DNA from: a bacterium
GTDB taxonomy: Bacteria; Myxococcota_A; Bradymonadia; Bradymonadales; Bradymonadaceae
Assembly (NCBI GenBank): GCA_030427705.1
Contig: JAUIBR010000040.1
Location: 1-61,308 of the forward strand
Length of the DNA: 61,308 bases
Direction: 5' to 3'
Part shown: positions 32,393 to 41,508 of the stretch, one piece after another
Layout of the letters: each line of letters starts with the position of its first letter
Numbering within the stretch: the stretch's first letter is position 1
Position numbers and translations under genes: made by a program
The notes under the pieces: model-generated
What the model was told of the DNA's origin: nothing
What the model saw: only the letters and a program-made list of their open reading frames with translations
The model's database searches: none

Positions 32393-34152
32393 TCCTTCTT
32401 GGACTTCTTTTTGTCATCGTCCTCTTTATCGAGCCCGAGCTCTTCCTTTGCGACTTTCAGGTCATCACGAACACAGTCCAAACAGTCTTTCATATTGAGG
32501 AAGCCACATCCGCGTTTGGGCCGCTTGTCGACATACAAAATTGCTTCACCGACGCGTTCATCGCCGTCCTCGATAGCATCTTTGACGGCGGTCTGAAGTT
32601 CCGAGCATTTGGTCTGCGACTTCAATGTGATGACGTTTCGTTGCCATCGATCGAACTTCGGCAGTTGTTTTGAGTCGTGAAGGATGTCAGCGATGCGTTG
32701 TCGATCGCGTCGTTTGTCCGTGGCCTCATACTCCTTGAAGATGGCCTCGCGGAGGTCCTTGTTCCCATGTTGGGTCAGGAACTCTTGGACGGCATCTCGT
32801 GCTGCCTTCTTCCCGGACATCGCCTGCAAGAGAGCTTTCTGGAGCCCCTCATCTCGGCGGTAGCGATCGTCGAGCTCAGTCGCGCGGGCGAAACTTAAGA
32901 ACGCTTTGCTGTGATTGTCGGAATCGGAGTGAAGGGTGCCGAGCAGGAAGTGGTAGTGGGCGTTTGATTCGTAGTTCAGGCCTGCCTTTTCCAGAGCTTC
33001 AATGGCCTGCTTGCTCTTGCCCTCAGCATTCATCGCCAGCGCCTTCGCGATGTCGGGTTGCTTGGAGAACTCGGTACGTTCTTCAGCGACGTTCTCAAGC
33101 GCCATCTCACCGACTTGTTCCGAAAGAACGTTTCCGGTGATCGCCGCGGCCGCGATAACGACGGCCAGGACCAATGCGGCGGCAATCCCAGCATAGACTG
33201 CAAATGGTGCGTTGCGCTCGGTCTTCTCGACGGCGTGTGAGAGTTGCACCAGGGCGGTCGCCACAGCAGGCTTTCGCTGCGTGGGTGCGAATGCGTCAGG
33301 TTCCTCGGTCAAGAGCTTAACAAGCTCCGCTGCGGTCTGTGGGCGAGCCTCCGGGGCTTTCTCCATGCACTTCATCACCACATGATCCAACCATCGTGGA
33401 ATGGGTGCGTCAGGCGCCATTTCTGCCATCGGAGGCGGTGGATCGGTTACGTGTTTCGCCATGATGAGGGGAATGGAGTCCGCATCAAACGGCACCTTGT
33501 CCGTGAGCATCTCGTAAAGGATGACGCCCAGCGCGTAGAGGTCGGAGCGACCATCGACTTCCCGCCCCGAAGCTTGTTCGGGCGACATATAGGTTGGCGT
33601 GCCATAGGCCGCGCCGGCCTGCGTAATCTTCGCTGAATCGCCAAGGCGGACCTGCGCGATGCCGAAGTCCGTGACTTTCACAAACTCTCGGCCGTTCTTG
33701 TCGACAACCATGATGTTTGCAGGTTTTAGGTCTCGGTGGACGATCCCAAGCTCGTGGGCTTTCTCGAGGGCTTCGGCGATCTGTACGGCCAATTTCACCG
33801 CGCGATCTGGGTCGAGGCGTCCTTCGCGCTCGAGCAACTCCTCCAGCGACTCGCCGTCGAGCCACTCCATAACCAAGAAGAACGCGGAGTCGTCCAGCCG
33901 TCCAAAGTCGGTGGCTAGACAGATATTGGGGTGTTCGATGTGAGCGGCTGCTTGTGCCTCGCGCTGAAATCGCTCGACGATTTCTGGGTCCGCTGAAAAG
34001 CGTGGATGAAGGACCTTGAGTGCGACCGGCTTATTGATGAACGTGTGCTTCGCCCGATACACGGACCCCATCGCACCCTCGCCGATCTTCGCTTCGATCT
34101 CGTACCGCCCCGAGACCGTTTTGCCGGTTAGCGTGTCCTTTTCTTCGCTCAT
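32389..34152 (-). CDS. Membrane Ser/Thr protein kinase with extracytoplasmic TPR-like domain
   Basis: 587 residues. A Hanks-type kinase domain occupies about 18-285 (IGEGAMGSVYRAKH, ALKVL, HRDLKPANIMV, TDFGIAQV, GTPTYMSPEQASG). A single transmembrane helix follows (FAVYAGIAAALVLAVVIAAA, about 325-350), then a helical domain with TPR-like character (KAGLNYESNAHYHFLLGTLH) and a Lys/Asp-rich tail (DKEDDDKKKSKKD). The two Cys-rich stretches near the end may form disulfides. Kinases of this layout transduce external cues to cytoplasmic targets. The next gene upstream on the minus strand ends only four bases before it, suggesting an operon with two envelope genes. Confidence 0.95.
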   Translation of the reverse strand: MSEEKDTLTGKTVSGRYEIEAKIGEGAMGSVYRAKHTFINKPVALKVLHPRFSADPEIVERFQREAQAAAHIEHPNICLATDFGRLDDSAFFLVMEWLDGESLEELLEREGRLDPDRAVKLAVQIAEALEKAHELGIVHRDLKPANIMVVDKNGREFVKVTDFGIAQVRLGDSAKITQAGAAYGTPTYMSPEQASGREVDGRSDLYALGVILYEMLTDKVPFDADSIPLIMAKHVTDPPPPMAEMAPDAPIPRWLDHVVMKCMEKAPEARPQTAAELVKLLTEEPDAFAPTQRKPAVATALVQLSHAVEKTERNAPFAVYAGIAAALVLAVVIAAAAITGNVLSEQVGEMALENVAEERTEFSKQPDIAKALAMNAEGKSKQAIEALEKAGLNYESNAHYHFLLGTLHSDSDNHSKAFLSFARATELDDRYRRDEGLQKALLQAMSGKKAARDAVQEFLTQHGNKDLREAIFKEYEATDKRRDRQRIADILHDSKQLPKFDRWQRNVITLKSQTKCSELQTAVKDAIEDGDERVGEAILYVDKRPKRGCGFLNMKDCLDCVRDDLKVAKEELGLDKEDDDKKKSKKD

Positions 34153-34156
34153 CAAC

Positions 34157-34804
34157 TCATTTGGGAGATTGAACTCCCAAGCCCACGTGGGTTACCGACC
34201 GTCCTGTCCAACGCGAAAATGCACGCGCGACAGTGAAAACGTGATCCTTGTCTGGACTAGCCTCTACTATTGGAATTAGCACGTCATCGCCGACTCGGGC
34301 TAGTGCCGTAAACGCCTGAACACGTAGGGTCTGATCGTCCTTTTCAAGTGGGTACTTGACCATTGCGTAAACGATTTCAGTAACTTCAGCGAACATGATG
34401 GTGTGCTTGCCGACCCGAAATTCTGCCAGATGTGGGTAGACAGAAAGGAGCTCGATAGTCTTCAGGGACGTTCGAGGCCCGAATCGAGCCAATACCGCGC
34501 CCATTCCGACGAATGTGACAGCGATTGCGATCAGCCAAAACGAATGAAACGCCGTGAGTCCTTCGAAAGCGAGCAGCGCAATTCCCGCCACGATGGCAAC
34601 GACCGCGCCCCATAAACCCCAAGGGGTGATCGCGGGATCATCCACTTTGGCGGTCAAAACCAGCGCGTCTTCAACCTGTTCAAACTGTGGTTGGAACTGA
34701 AGGAGAGCGGCCTTTGGATTGGGCCGAATCAGCTCGGTCGGGTTCACGACTTCGGGGAAGGAACGTCGATAGTTTTCGGTAGTCGCGTACGGTGTAGCAC
34801 CCAT
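34157..34804 (-). CDS. Unknown two-helix membrane protein
   Basis: 215 residues with two adjacent transmembrane helices (WGAVVAIVAGIALLAFEGLT; FWLIAIAVTFVGMGAVLA, about 65-110) and a soluble C-terminal domain (VGKHTIMFAEVTEIVYAMVK; VTHVGLGVQSP). The ATG at 34804 has GAGGCAGG before it and lies 61 bases inside the upstream gene, in another frame. An in-frame GTG at 34747 would instead give a GTGA overlap but has no ribosome site. No family is recognised. Position suggests a role with the kinase downstream. Confidence 0.7.
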   Translation of the reverse strand: MGATPYATTENYRRSFPEVVNPTELIRPNPKAALLQFQPQFEQVEDALVLTAKVDDPAITPWGLWGAVVAIVAGIALLAFEGLTAFHSFWLIAIAVTFVGMGAVLARFGPRTSLKTIELLSVYPHLAEFRVGKHTIMFAEVTEIVYAMVKYPLEKDDQTLRVQAFTALARVGDDVLIPIVEASPDKDHVFTVARAFSRWTGRSVTHVGLGVQSPK

Positions 34805-35298
34805 TTGCCTGCCTCACGGATCATCACGATCTTTTGAGCCTTGTTGTCTGGCAGCAGGGCAAAGAGTTCCTTGCGGTTGTCTGTTTCCTGCTCCTCTTGA
34901 CCCGCCACACTGTCTTTGAGTTGCGAGAGGTCTTCGGCAAGCAACATAGACACGGGTTCAAATTCGACGACCTGACCATCGGGAAGTTTCATTTTCCCTG
35001 CGGCAAGAATGTCGGCGATCTTGGACGTGTCACCGCCGGCGGCAAGAAAGGCCTTGGTTTCCGAGCTCATGAGGGCAGACGCTTCAACGTAGCGTTGCTG
35101 GGACAAAAGGGAGTGCAGTTGAATGGCAGAGGCCCGTGCTTCGAGATAGAGCCGCTCTTTGGCGCGCTCCTCTTCGCCCGGGATCAGACTGACGTCCTTG
35201 CGCTCAGCCGGTGGAGGAGGATCCGGCAGTCGATATGGGTTCCAGCAGCCACAAAAAACAAACATACACAGGCTGGTTAGGGCAACGATTCTTCGCAC
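34744..35298 (-). CDS. Small lipoprotein, unknown function
   Basis: 184 residues from GTG 35298, preceded by GGAG; the N-terminus (VALTSLCMFVFCGC) is a short lipoprotein signal, with Cys as the probable acylation site. The remainder is helical and charged (RLYLEARASAIQLHSLLSQQ; SSETKAFLAAGGDTSKIADI) and ends with a beta-like segment (KAQKIVMIREAGKWVLHRTR). No family is recognised; a role in the envelope alongside the next membrane protein is likely because of the 61-base overlap. The 131-base gap to the divergent FHA gene holds both promoters but no convincing box was found. Confidence 0.7.
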   Translation of the reverse strand: MRRIVALTSLCMFVFCGCWNPYRLPDPPPPAERKDVSLIPGEEERAKERLYLEARASAIQLHSLLSQQRYVEASALMSSETKAFLAAGGDTSKIADILAAGKMKLPDGQVVEFEPVSMLLAEDLSQLKDSVAGQEEQETDNRKELFALLPDNKAQKIVMIREAGKWVLHRTRLPKTIDVPSPKS

Positions 35299-35429
35299 GA
35301 GCACTCCATTCCTAGAACTCAACGGGCGTTGTAGCGGATTACTGCAATCCTTCCAACCCGAACAAGTGCTTGGAGGACGCGCTCCCATGCACTATTATCA
35401 TTCGGGTTGAAGAACTTGGAAGGACCGGT

Positions 35430-36884
35430 ATGTCGTTCAAACTTTTCTACGAGCAGGATGGTCGGGAGCTCGAATTCCAGAATGCGAGCGTCACGATTGG
35501 ACGTGATGCGTCCAATGACCTGCATCTGGATCACCCAACTATTTCGCGCCAGCACGCCCTGATTGTCGAGAATCCGTCGGGCTATGAACTCATCGTTCTC
35601 AGCAAGTCTGGGTTGACGGCTGTCAACGGTGGCCAAGTGCAAGGCACGGTGCCTCTAAATCACGGGACGAAACTTCACTTTGGCCAGATGGCCTTTGAGT
35701 TTCGCACTGCAAACGGTGCACCTGCGGCTGTAGGCGGCGGAATTCCTGATATCCCCACCGAACCTGGCGTGAATATCCAAGGCGGAGGCTATGGCCCACC
35801 TGGTGCGCCTGCACAGCAAGGATTCGGTGGTGCGCCAGCCCAGCAGGGATTCGGCGCTGCTCCGGCCCAGCAAGGTTTTGGCGCTGCACCTGCGCAACAA
35901 GGGTTTGGTGCTCCAGCCCAACAAGGTTTTGGCGGCGCACCCGCGCAACAAGGATTTGGTGCAGCTCCTGCCCAGCAAGGGTTTGGTGCCGCGCCTGCCC
36001 AACAGGGGTTTGGCCAGCAACCTGGATTCGGTCAACCAGGCGCCAATGGCATGAACGGCGGCGCCAACGGCATTGCTGTGGGTCAAATGCACGCGGATGG
36101 CTCGGCTCCTACGATGGCTGCACCAGCAGTGACAGGACCGCCTCCCGGTGGACCCGCCAATCCGCCGAGCACGGGAATCAAGTCTTGGGATGACATCGCG
36201 AACTCGGCCGAGGCGATGGACCCATCAGATATCGAACAGCACGAGACCAACTTCGAGAAGCTCCAAGCCGCTCAGAAGAAAGCGGCTGCGCAATCTGGTC
36301 AGAGCCCGGTGGTATTGGGCGGTGTGGTCCTCATCGTTTTGATGATGGGCTTCATCTTGTTCTACGACACTGGGGGCGGACCCGCTGCCGTTGACTCGGG
36401 GCCTGTTGAGCGTGATCCAAATGCGGATCCGATCGTCCAGATCGCTGCTGACGACCTGAAATGCGTTACACAAGAACAGTGCATGCAGGAAGCGCAGCGC
36501 AAGTATGCGTTTGGAATCGAGGTCTACCGAAAGAAGGACGCCGATATCCCCAACCTATACTTCGCCTACACAAACCTCGTATTGGCTGAAGAGCTTGCTA
36601 AAAAGGCGCACACACTCGCCGAGAAGGACGAAGCGAGCTTCAAACTTCCAGGTGAGTTCAAAGAGTTGGAGAAGATTCGCAGTGAGTCTCAGAAAGAGCT
36701 CCTGACCCGCGACAAGGACTTCAAAGTCCGCTTCCACCGCGCCAAGCAACGACGTGAGTTTGGAGAAATGGAGCAGGTCATCGCGGAAGCCCGAACACAC
36801 TTCCCTGAGAAGCGATCAATCGTGAATCAGTGGGCGGAAGGACGCGAAATCTACATGAAGGAAAACAACATGAAGTCCAAATAG
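35430..36884 (+). CDS. FHA-domain protein with QQGFG repeats and a membrane helix
   Basis: 484 residues from ATG 35430 (AAGGA upstream). Residues about 1-100 are an FHA domain (VTIGRDASNDLHLDHPTISR, QHALI). A low-complexity region (about 130-210) holds roughly eight repeats of the form APAQQGFG(A/G). A single helix follows (VVLGGVVLIVLMMGFILFY, about 290-310), then an Asp-rich extracytoplasmic domain with two Cys (CVTQEQCMQEAQRKYAFGIE) and helical TPR-like stretches. It is a likely phosphothreonine-binding scaffold tethered to the inner membrane. It is followed 4 bases later by the convergent regulator gene. Confidence 0.88.
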   Translation: MSFKLFYEQDGRELEFQNASVTIGRDASNDLHLDHPTISRQHALIVENPSGYELIVLSKSGLTAVNGGQVQGTVPLNHGTKLHFGQMAFEFRTANGAPAAVGGGIPDIPTEPGVNIQGGGYGPPGAPAQQGFGGAPAQQGFGAAPAQQGFGAAPAQQGFGAPAQQGFGGAPAQQGFGAAPAQQGFGAAPAQQGFGQQPGFGQPGANGMNGGANGIAVGQMHADGSAPTMAAPAVTGPPPGGPANPPSTGIKSWDDIANSAEAMDPSDIEQHETNFEKLQAAQKKAAAQSGQSPVVLGGVVLIVLMMGFILFYDTGGGPAAVDSGPVERDPNADPIVQIAADDLKCVTQEQCMQEAQRKYAFGIEVYRKKDADIPNLYFAYTNLVLAEELAKKAHTLAEKDEASFKLPGEFKELEKIRSESQKELLTRDKDFKVRFHRAKQRREFGEMEQVIAEARTHFPEKRSIVNQWAEGREIYMKENNMKSK

Positions 36885-36888
36885 GGCT

Positions 36889-38241
36889 TCATTCGATTCC
36901 GAACTTCTTCATCTTATTCAACAAGCCCTGGCGGGAGAGCCCAAGCAGTTCAGCTGCCTGTGTGCGATTGCCATGCGTTTGCATCAACGCATCCTCCACA
37001 AGCCGGTGTTCGAGCGCGTCAACCTGGTCCGCCAACGTACCACCCACCGACCGCGTCGTCGCTGGCCGCAGCCCAAGGTGTTCCGGACCAATCGTCGGAC
37101 TATCGCCCGACATCACGGTGGCACGTTGCATGACGTGTCGGAACTCTCGGAGATTCCCCGGCCATGGGTGCGACTTCAGTGCATCCAGTGCTGAATCAGT
37201 CAGTTGCTTTGCCAGCCCATCGTGCGCCAGGGAACGGCTCTGGTTCATGAAGTGGTCAGCGAGTTCCGGAATGTCTGATGTTCGCTCGCGAAGCGGTGGA
37301 AGCTCAATGGATGCGCCATTCAGACGCCAATATGTGTCTTCACGAAAGTCACCGCCATCCATCAATTCATTGAGGTCACGATTCGTGGCCGAGACGATGC
37401 GCACATCCACATGTTTGGGACGGTCGCTTCCAACTGCCAATACCTCTCCAGACTCCAATGCACGTAGCACCTTTACCTGAAGGGCAGGGGGCATATCCCC
37501 AACCTCATCCAAGAACAACGTGCCCCCGTCCGCCTCGACAAACAGCCCATCCCTGTCTTGCACTGCCCCGGTGAACGCACCTTTCACATGCCCAAACAGG
37601 GTTGAATCAAGCAAGGTCTCGGTAAGAGCGCCGCAATTGACCGCCACAAACTTCTGACCCCGGCGCGGACTCTGGTCATGGACGAACCTGGCCATCAACT
37701 CTTTACCCGTCCCATTTTCGCCGAGAATCAACACTGGCAGTTCACTGGGCGCCACCCTCGCAGCCATGTCCAAACATGTTTGAAACCGGGGTGATTGGCC
37801 GATCATCGCTCCCGCTGGTGCGGTCTGGGCAAGCGATTCACGCAATGAATCGCGCTCATGTTGAAGTTTGGCATGAGCGATAGCGCGCTGAAGCACGATA
37901 ACGAGCACGTCGGGATCAACTGGCTTCGTGAGGAAGTCGAACGCACCTGCACGGACCGCGCGGATCATGAATTGTTGGTCGCCAGCCCCGGAAGCGACGA
38001 CGATCTGCGCATTGGGCTTCAGGCTGAGCATTTCGTCGAGTTGGTCCATGCCACCTGAAACCGAGCCGTCCGGCGGCAGCATGAGGTCGAGCAGGACCAC
38101 ATCAAAATCGGCCTCTTTGAACGCAGCTATTGCAGTCGGCCGGTCTTGGGCAACCGCAACCTGAAAGCCATCGGCTTCCAACAATTTGGAATAGACTCGG
38201 ACGAATGCGTCATCGTCGTCGACGAGTAGGACTCGATTCAT
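36889..38241 (-). CDS. NtrC-family sigma54-dependent response regulator
   Basis: 450 residues with three parts. Receiver domain, about 1-120 (VLLVDDDDAFVRVYSKLLEA; phosphoacceptor Asp in DVVLLDLMLPPDG, about residue 52). AAA+ domain, about 140-370, with Walker A GENGTGKE, the sigma54-contact loop GAFTGA and Walker B GGTLFLDEVGDM. Fis-type HTH at the end (NRTQAAELLGLSRQGLLNKM). It would activate sigma54 promoters when phosphorylated. It overlaps the histidine kinase gene by ATGA, so the pair is translationally coupled. Confidence 0.96.
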   Translation of the reverse strand: MNRVLLVDDDDAFVRVYSKLLEADGFQVAVAQDRPTAIAAFKEADFDVVLLDLMLPPDGSVSGGMDQLDEMLSLKPNAQIVVASGAGDQQFMIRAVRAGAFDFLTKPVDPDVLVIVLQRAIAHAKLQHERDSLRESLAQTAPAGAMIGQSPRFQTCLDMAARVAPSELPVLILGENGTGKELMARFVHDQSPRRGQKFVAVNCGALTETLLDSTLFGHVKGAFTGAVQDRDGLFVEADGGTLFLDEVGDMPPALQVKVLRALESGEVLAVGSDRPKHVDVRIVSATNRDLNELMDGGDFREDTYWRLNGASIELPPLRERTSDIPELADHFMNQSRSLAHDGLAKQLTDSALDALKSHPWPGNLREFRHVMQRATVMSGDSPTIGPEHLGLRPATTRSVGGTLADQVDALEHRLVEDALMQTHGNRTQAAELLGLSRQGLLNKMKKFGIE

Positions 38242-39845
38242 GATTCAGAACCTGTAGCTAAGGCCAATTCAGGCTGACTGAAGGGTAGGGTGATGGTGAA
38301 AATCGCGCCACCGTCTTGATGATTTGCCGCTTCGATGGTGCCTCCGTGTCGATCAATGATCGAGCGTGTGATCGCGAGTCCCAAACCGGTTCCGCGTTTG
38401 CGATCGTCACGTTTTCTGGTCGTCACAAATGCATCAAAGAGCGTGTCCATCACCAATTCATCAATCCCTGGGCCGTGATCGCGGACGAGGATCTGCGCGG
38501 TGTCTTCCGCAGATGTCTGTATCTCAATCGTATTGTCCGGCTCACCCATCAACAGAGCATTCTCGATGATGTTGACCAACGCCTGCCTAAGAAGCTCCGG
38601 GTCACCATCTAGCGTCAGCTCTGGACCTTGGATGTCGACCATTGAGCGTTCGCTCCCTGTCGCTCTCAACGCGTCGGAAATCGCCAATTCAATGGCTGAC
38701 TTCAGCTCGACCTCACGCACGCGGATCGGGCGCGGGCGGCTGTACGCGAGCATGTCTGCGATAAAGTTCTCGCTTCGTTCAAGCTGACCTTCGATTTCTC
38801 GAAGCACGTCTTCGTCCGCCCCGATCTTTCGAATCAACTTCAGATTGGCAGCAATGACACCGAGAGGATTGCGGATCTCGTGTGCGACAGCCGAAGCGAG
38901 AGTGCCCAGCTCGGCAAGGCGTTGCTGTTGGTCGACTTTTTGTTCGGTTTCGGAAAGTTGTCGAGACACGCTCTCAAGGTCGGCGCTCTTTGGGGACAGC
39001 GTTCTGCCAAGCTGTTGCGTGACGATGACTCGAATCGGCTCGAAAGCCACGGCTGCAGCCAACACCAAGAACGCTGCGCCAACGCCAAGGTTTGCCACGT
39101 CGGATGACGCGGCTTCGACAATCGAGAGCACGCCCAGAACAAAGCCCGCCGAGATCAGTGCGGTAGCTCCGGCATAGGCGAGATTGCGGTCCAGAAGCCG
39201 TCGTGTCGCTGCGTCTTGGCGTCGTCTAACCAGGACTGCCAGGAACATCAGAGACACCAATACCAGCGCCATTCCTGCTGGAAAACGTGACCCATGCGCG
39301 AGGCTTAACGCGTTTATCCATGCGCCGGTGTAGCCTGTGACACCACAAAGAAGGAGCCATCGAATGTCCTTCCGGCGGTCCTCGTTCGCCCTTGCGGAGG
39401 CCACCAATATCCCCATCGGAACGGTTGCCGCGACAAAGGCTAGCCCCATGCTGGGCCAAAAAAGCGGTCCGGCGGCTAGAGACACGGGATCGTAGAGTAC
39501 GCCAGGAGCAAACGCGCCCATGAACGTCACGATGATCGCTACAACATAGGCAATCCACACCAAGAATCGGCCGCGCTGAGTATCTGAGACATCAAACGCC
39601 GCGTGTAGGTAGCCCGCGGCGACAAAAGCTCCCGACGCCGCGAGGCTGAGTCCAAAGGCGGAAGTCGAGGGGAGATGCGCCAATAGTAGCGATCCCGACC
39701 ACAACATAATCGCTCCCGAATAGGCCAATAGACCGCGTTCCGTTCGTACCCAGGCCAACGTGCTGAAAAAAAGCAGCGCCGAGGTGGCTACGACTGGAAC
39801 TAATGCGTAGGCGTAGAGAGGCTCCATGGTCGCGAACGCTAACAT
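38238..39845 (-). CDS. Membrane sensor histidine kinase, partner of the NtrC regulator
   Basis: 535 residues. The first half carries seven or eight transmembrane helices (about 1-270), a 7TM-like sensor rather than a periplasmic loop. The catalytic half has HisKA (LGTLASAVAHEIRNPLGVIA, His about residue 321) and HATPase (NIIENALLMGEP, VRDHGPGIDELV, RKRGTGLGLAITRSIIDRHG). Signal unknown; a membrane-embedded or lipophilic cue is plausible. The start may be ATG 39845 or ATG 39827. The gene is divergent from a Ser/Thr kinase gene 76 bases away. Confidence 0.95.
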   Translation of the reverse strand: MLAFATMEPLYAYALVPVVATSALLFFSTLAWVRTERGLLAYSGAIMLWSGSLLLAHLPSTSAFGLSLAASGAFVAAGYLHAAFDVSDTQRGRFLVWIAYVVAIIVTFMGAFAPGVLYDPVSLAAGPLFWPSMGLAFVAATVPMGILVASARANEDRRKDIRWLLLCGVTGYTGAWINALSLAHGSRFPAGMALVLVSLMFLAVLVRRRQDAATRRLLDRNLAYAGATALISAGFVLGVLSIVEAASSDVANLGVGAAFLVLAAAVAFEPIRVIVTQQLGRTLSPKSADLESVSRQLSETEQKVDQQQRLAELGTLASAVAHEIRNPLGVIAANLKLIRKIGADEDVLREIEGQLERSENFIADMLAYSRPRPIRVREVELKSAIELAISDALRATGSERSMVDIQGPELTLDGDPELLRQALVNIIENALLMGEPDNTIEIQTSAEDTAQILVRDHGPGIDELVMDTLFDAFVTTRKRDDRKRGTGLGLAITRSIIDRHGGTIEAANHQDGGAIFTITLPFSQPELALATGSES

Positions 39846-39921
39846 GAAACCCGCGCTGCGACACTGGACAACGCGCGTGTTCTAGACGTAAACCCTCGGG
39901 GCATAAACAGCGGACGCAATT

Positions 39922-41508
39922 GTGAGCGAATCAACACCGTTAGGGTGGCAAACCTTAGAGTCAGATGGCCTCGACCAACGCGACGGGATGCGTGCGTTCG
40001 CCGTGCTCTTGGGTGCGTTGGTGTTCTGCTCTCTGGTGCTTGCGATGGTGCAGTTTGCGGTCAACAAGCAGGCACCGGCTATCTCGCAGATCTTCTTGGA
40101 ACACATCCTCGTTTTAATCGGTGTGGGAGGGGTCTACCGGTTTTCGGAAGAACGGCTGGAGTCCATTCGCTTAGCAGTTGGAGCGGTGGCTGTGCTGGGA
40201 ACCATCGCGCTCATCTCCACACACTACACCTCGTACAACACCCCTGATTTGGTCGCGGTGCGACCGCGCTGGGGGACGTTCCTGGTCATCGCCTACGCGA
40301 TCTTGGTTCCTGCCTCGTGGCGGTATCATTTGGGCGTCGCAGCTGCTTCCGTGTTCGTACAACCGCTGGTCGTCGGGGCGGAAGTCATGTTGGGTGTTTT
40401 GGTTGTCGATGCTGGGCTTTGGCGAGGCCTTCTCTTGGACGCCGTGCCAGCCACCATCGGAGCGGTTGTCGCAACCGTGCTCGCCGCCCGCCAGTATCGA
40501 CTGAACCAGGCGGTGAAGGACTCGGCCAGACGGTTGGGGAACTACACGCTCACCCAGAAACTTGGCGAAGGTGGCATGGGTGAGGTCTGGAAGGCAGAAC
40601 ACAAATTTCTGGGCCGTGAAACTGCGGTAAAGCTGATTCGGAGCCATCGATTGTTCGGTGAAGGCGTCGACGATCGTAAACGGCACGTGGCGTTCGCGCG
40701 ATTTGAACGCGAGGCCCAATTGACCGCGGCGCTAACGTCTCCGCACACCGTTCGCCTGTTCGACTACGGTCTTGAAGACGACACGATCTACTACGCGATG
40801 GAGCTACTTGAGGGCGTCGATCTGGATGACCTCGTGTTGGTCACGGGAGGTTTGCCGCAAGAGCGGGTTCACTTCTTCCTTCTGCAGATGTGCGATTCGT
40901 TGGGAGAAGCCCACAAACACGGACTGGTGCACCGCGATATCAAACCAGCAAATGTCTTTGTGTCGCGCCAGGGGCTGCACTTTGACTTCATCAAAATCCT
41001 CGACTTCGGTTTGGCCATCGAACAACAAAACTATGAGTCCGGCGAGCGCCTGACCATGGAGGGTAAAATCACGGGTTCGCCCATGACCATGGCGCCCGAG
41101 CAGGCTTTTGGTGAGCCAGTTGATGCCCGCGCAGACATCTATTCGATCGGTTGCGTGGCGTATTTCGCACTGACTGGAGATTCGGTGTTCAAGGGTGTGA
41201 CCGCCCGCGAAGTTCTGAAGAAACATGTGAAGGCCAAACCCCAACCGATCCGAGAATACGTCGAGGATATCGACGAAGGGCTGGAGGCCATAGTAATGAT
41301 GTGCCTCGAAAAGAAACCGGAAGACCGGCCGCAATCTGTGACGCAGCTGTACAAAATGCTTCAACTTTGTGAATTCGATCGTCCCTGGACCGAAGGACGC
41401 GCCCGCCGTTGGTATCGCAGCGTCGGCATGTTCGAAGATTCTCTGGACGTTTATGCGCCGGATGAACCGACCCCGAAACTCGCGATGACAGGATTGACGG
41501 ATGAATAG
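39922..41508 (+). CDS. Ser/Thr protein kinase with N-terminal membrane domain
   Basis: 528 residues from GTG 39922. Residues about 25-195 contain five or six transmembrane helices; the kinase domain follows (about 205-490), an inverted order compared with the kinase at 32.4 kb. Kinase motifs are LGEGGMGEVWKAEHKFLG, AVKLIR, HRDIKPANVFV, LDFGLA and an activation segment GSPMTMAPEQAFGEP. The short C-terminus has no extra domain. It probably senses the membrane state. Its last 8 bases overlap the start of the outer-membrane barrel gene, so kinase, barrel and the next lipoprotein look like one operon. Confidence 0.95.
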   Translation: MSESTPLGWQTLESDGLDQRDGMRAFAVLLGALVFCSLVLAMVQFAVNKQAPAISQIFLEHILVLIGVGGVYRFSEERLESIRLAVGAVAVLGTIALISTHYTSYNTPDLVAVRPRWGTFLVIAYAILVPASWRYHLGVAAASVFVQPLVVGAEVMLGVLVVDAGLWRGLLLDAVPATIGAVVATVLAARQYRLNQAVKDSARRLGNYTLTQKLGEGGMGEVWKAEHKFLGRETAVKLIRSHRLFGEGVDDRKRHVAFARFEREAQLTAALTSPHTVRLFDYGLEDDTIYYAMELLEGVDLDDLVLVTGGLPQERVHFFLLQMCDSLGEAHKHGLVHRDIKPANVFVSRQGLHFDFIKILDFGLAIEQQNYESGERLTMEGKITGSPMTMAPEQAFGEPVDARADIYSIGCVAYFALTGDSVFKGVTAREVLKKHVKAKPQPIREYVEDIDEGLEAIVMMCLEKKPEDRPQSVTQLYKMLQLCEFDRPWTEGRARRWYRSVGMFEDSLDVYAPDEPTPKLAMTGLTDE

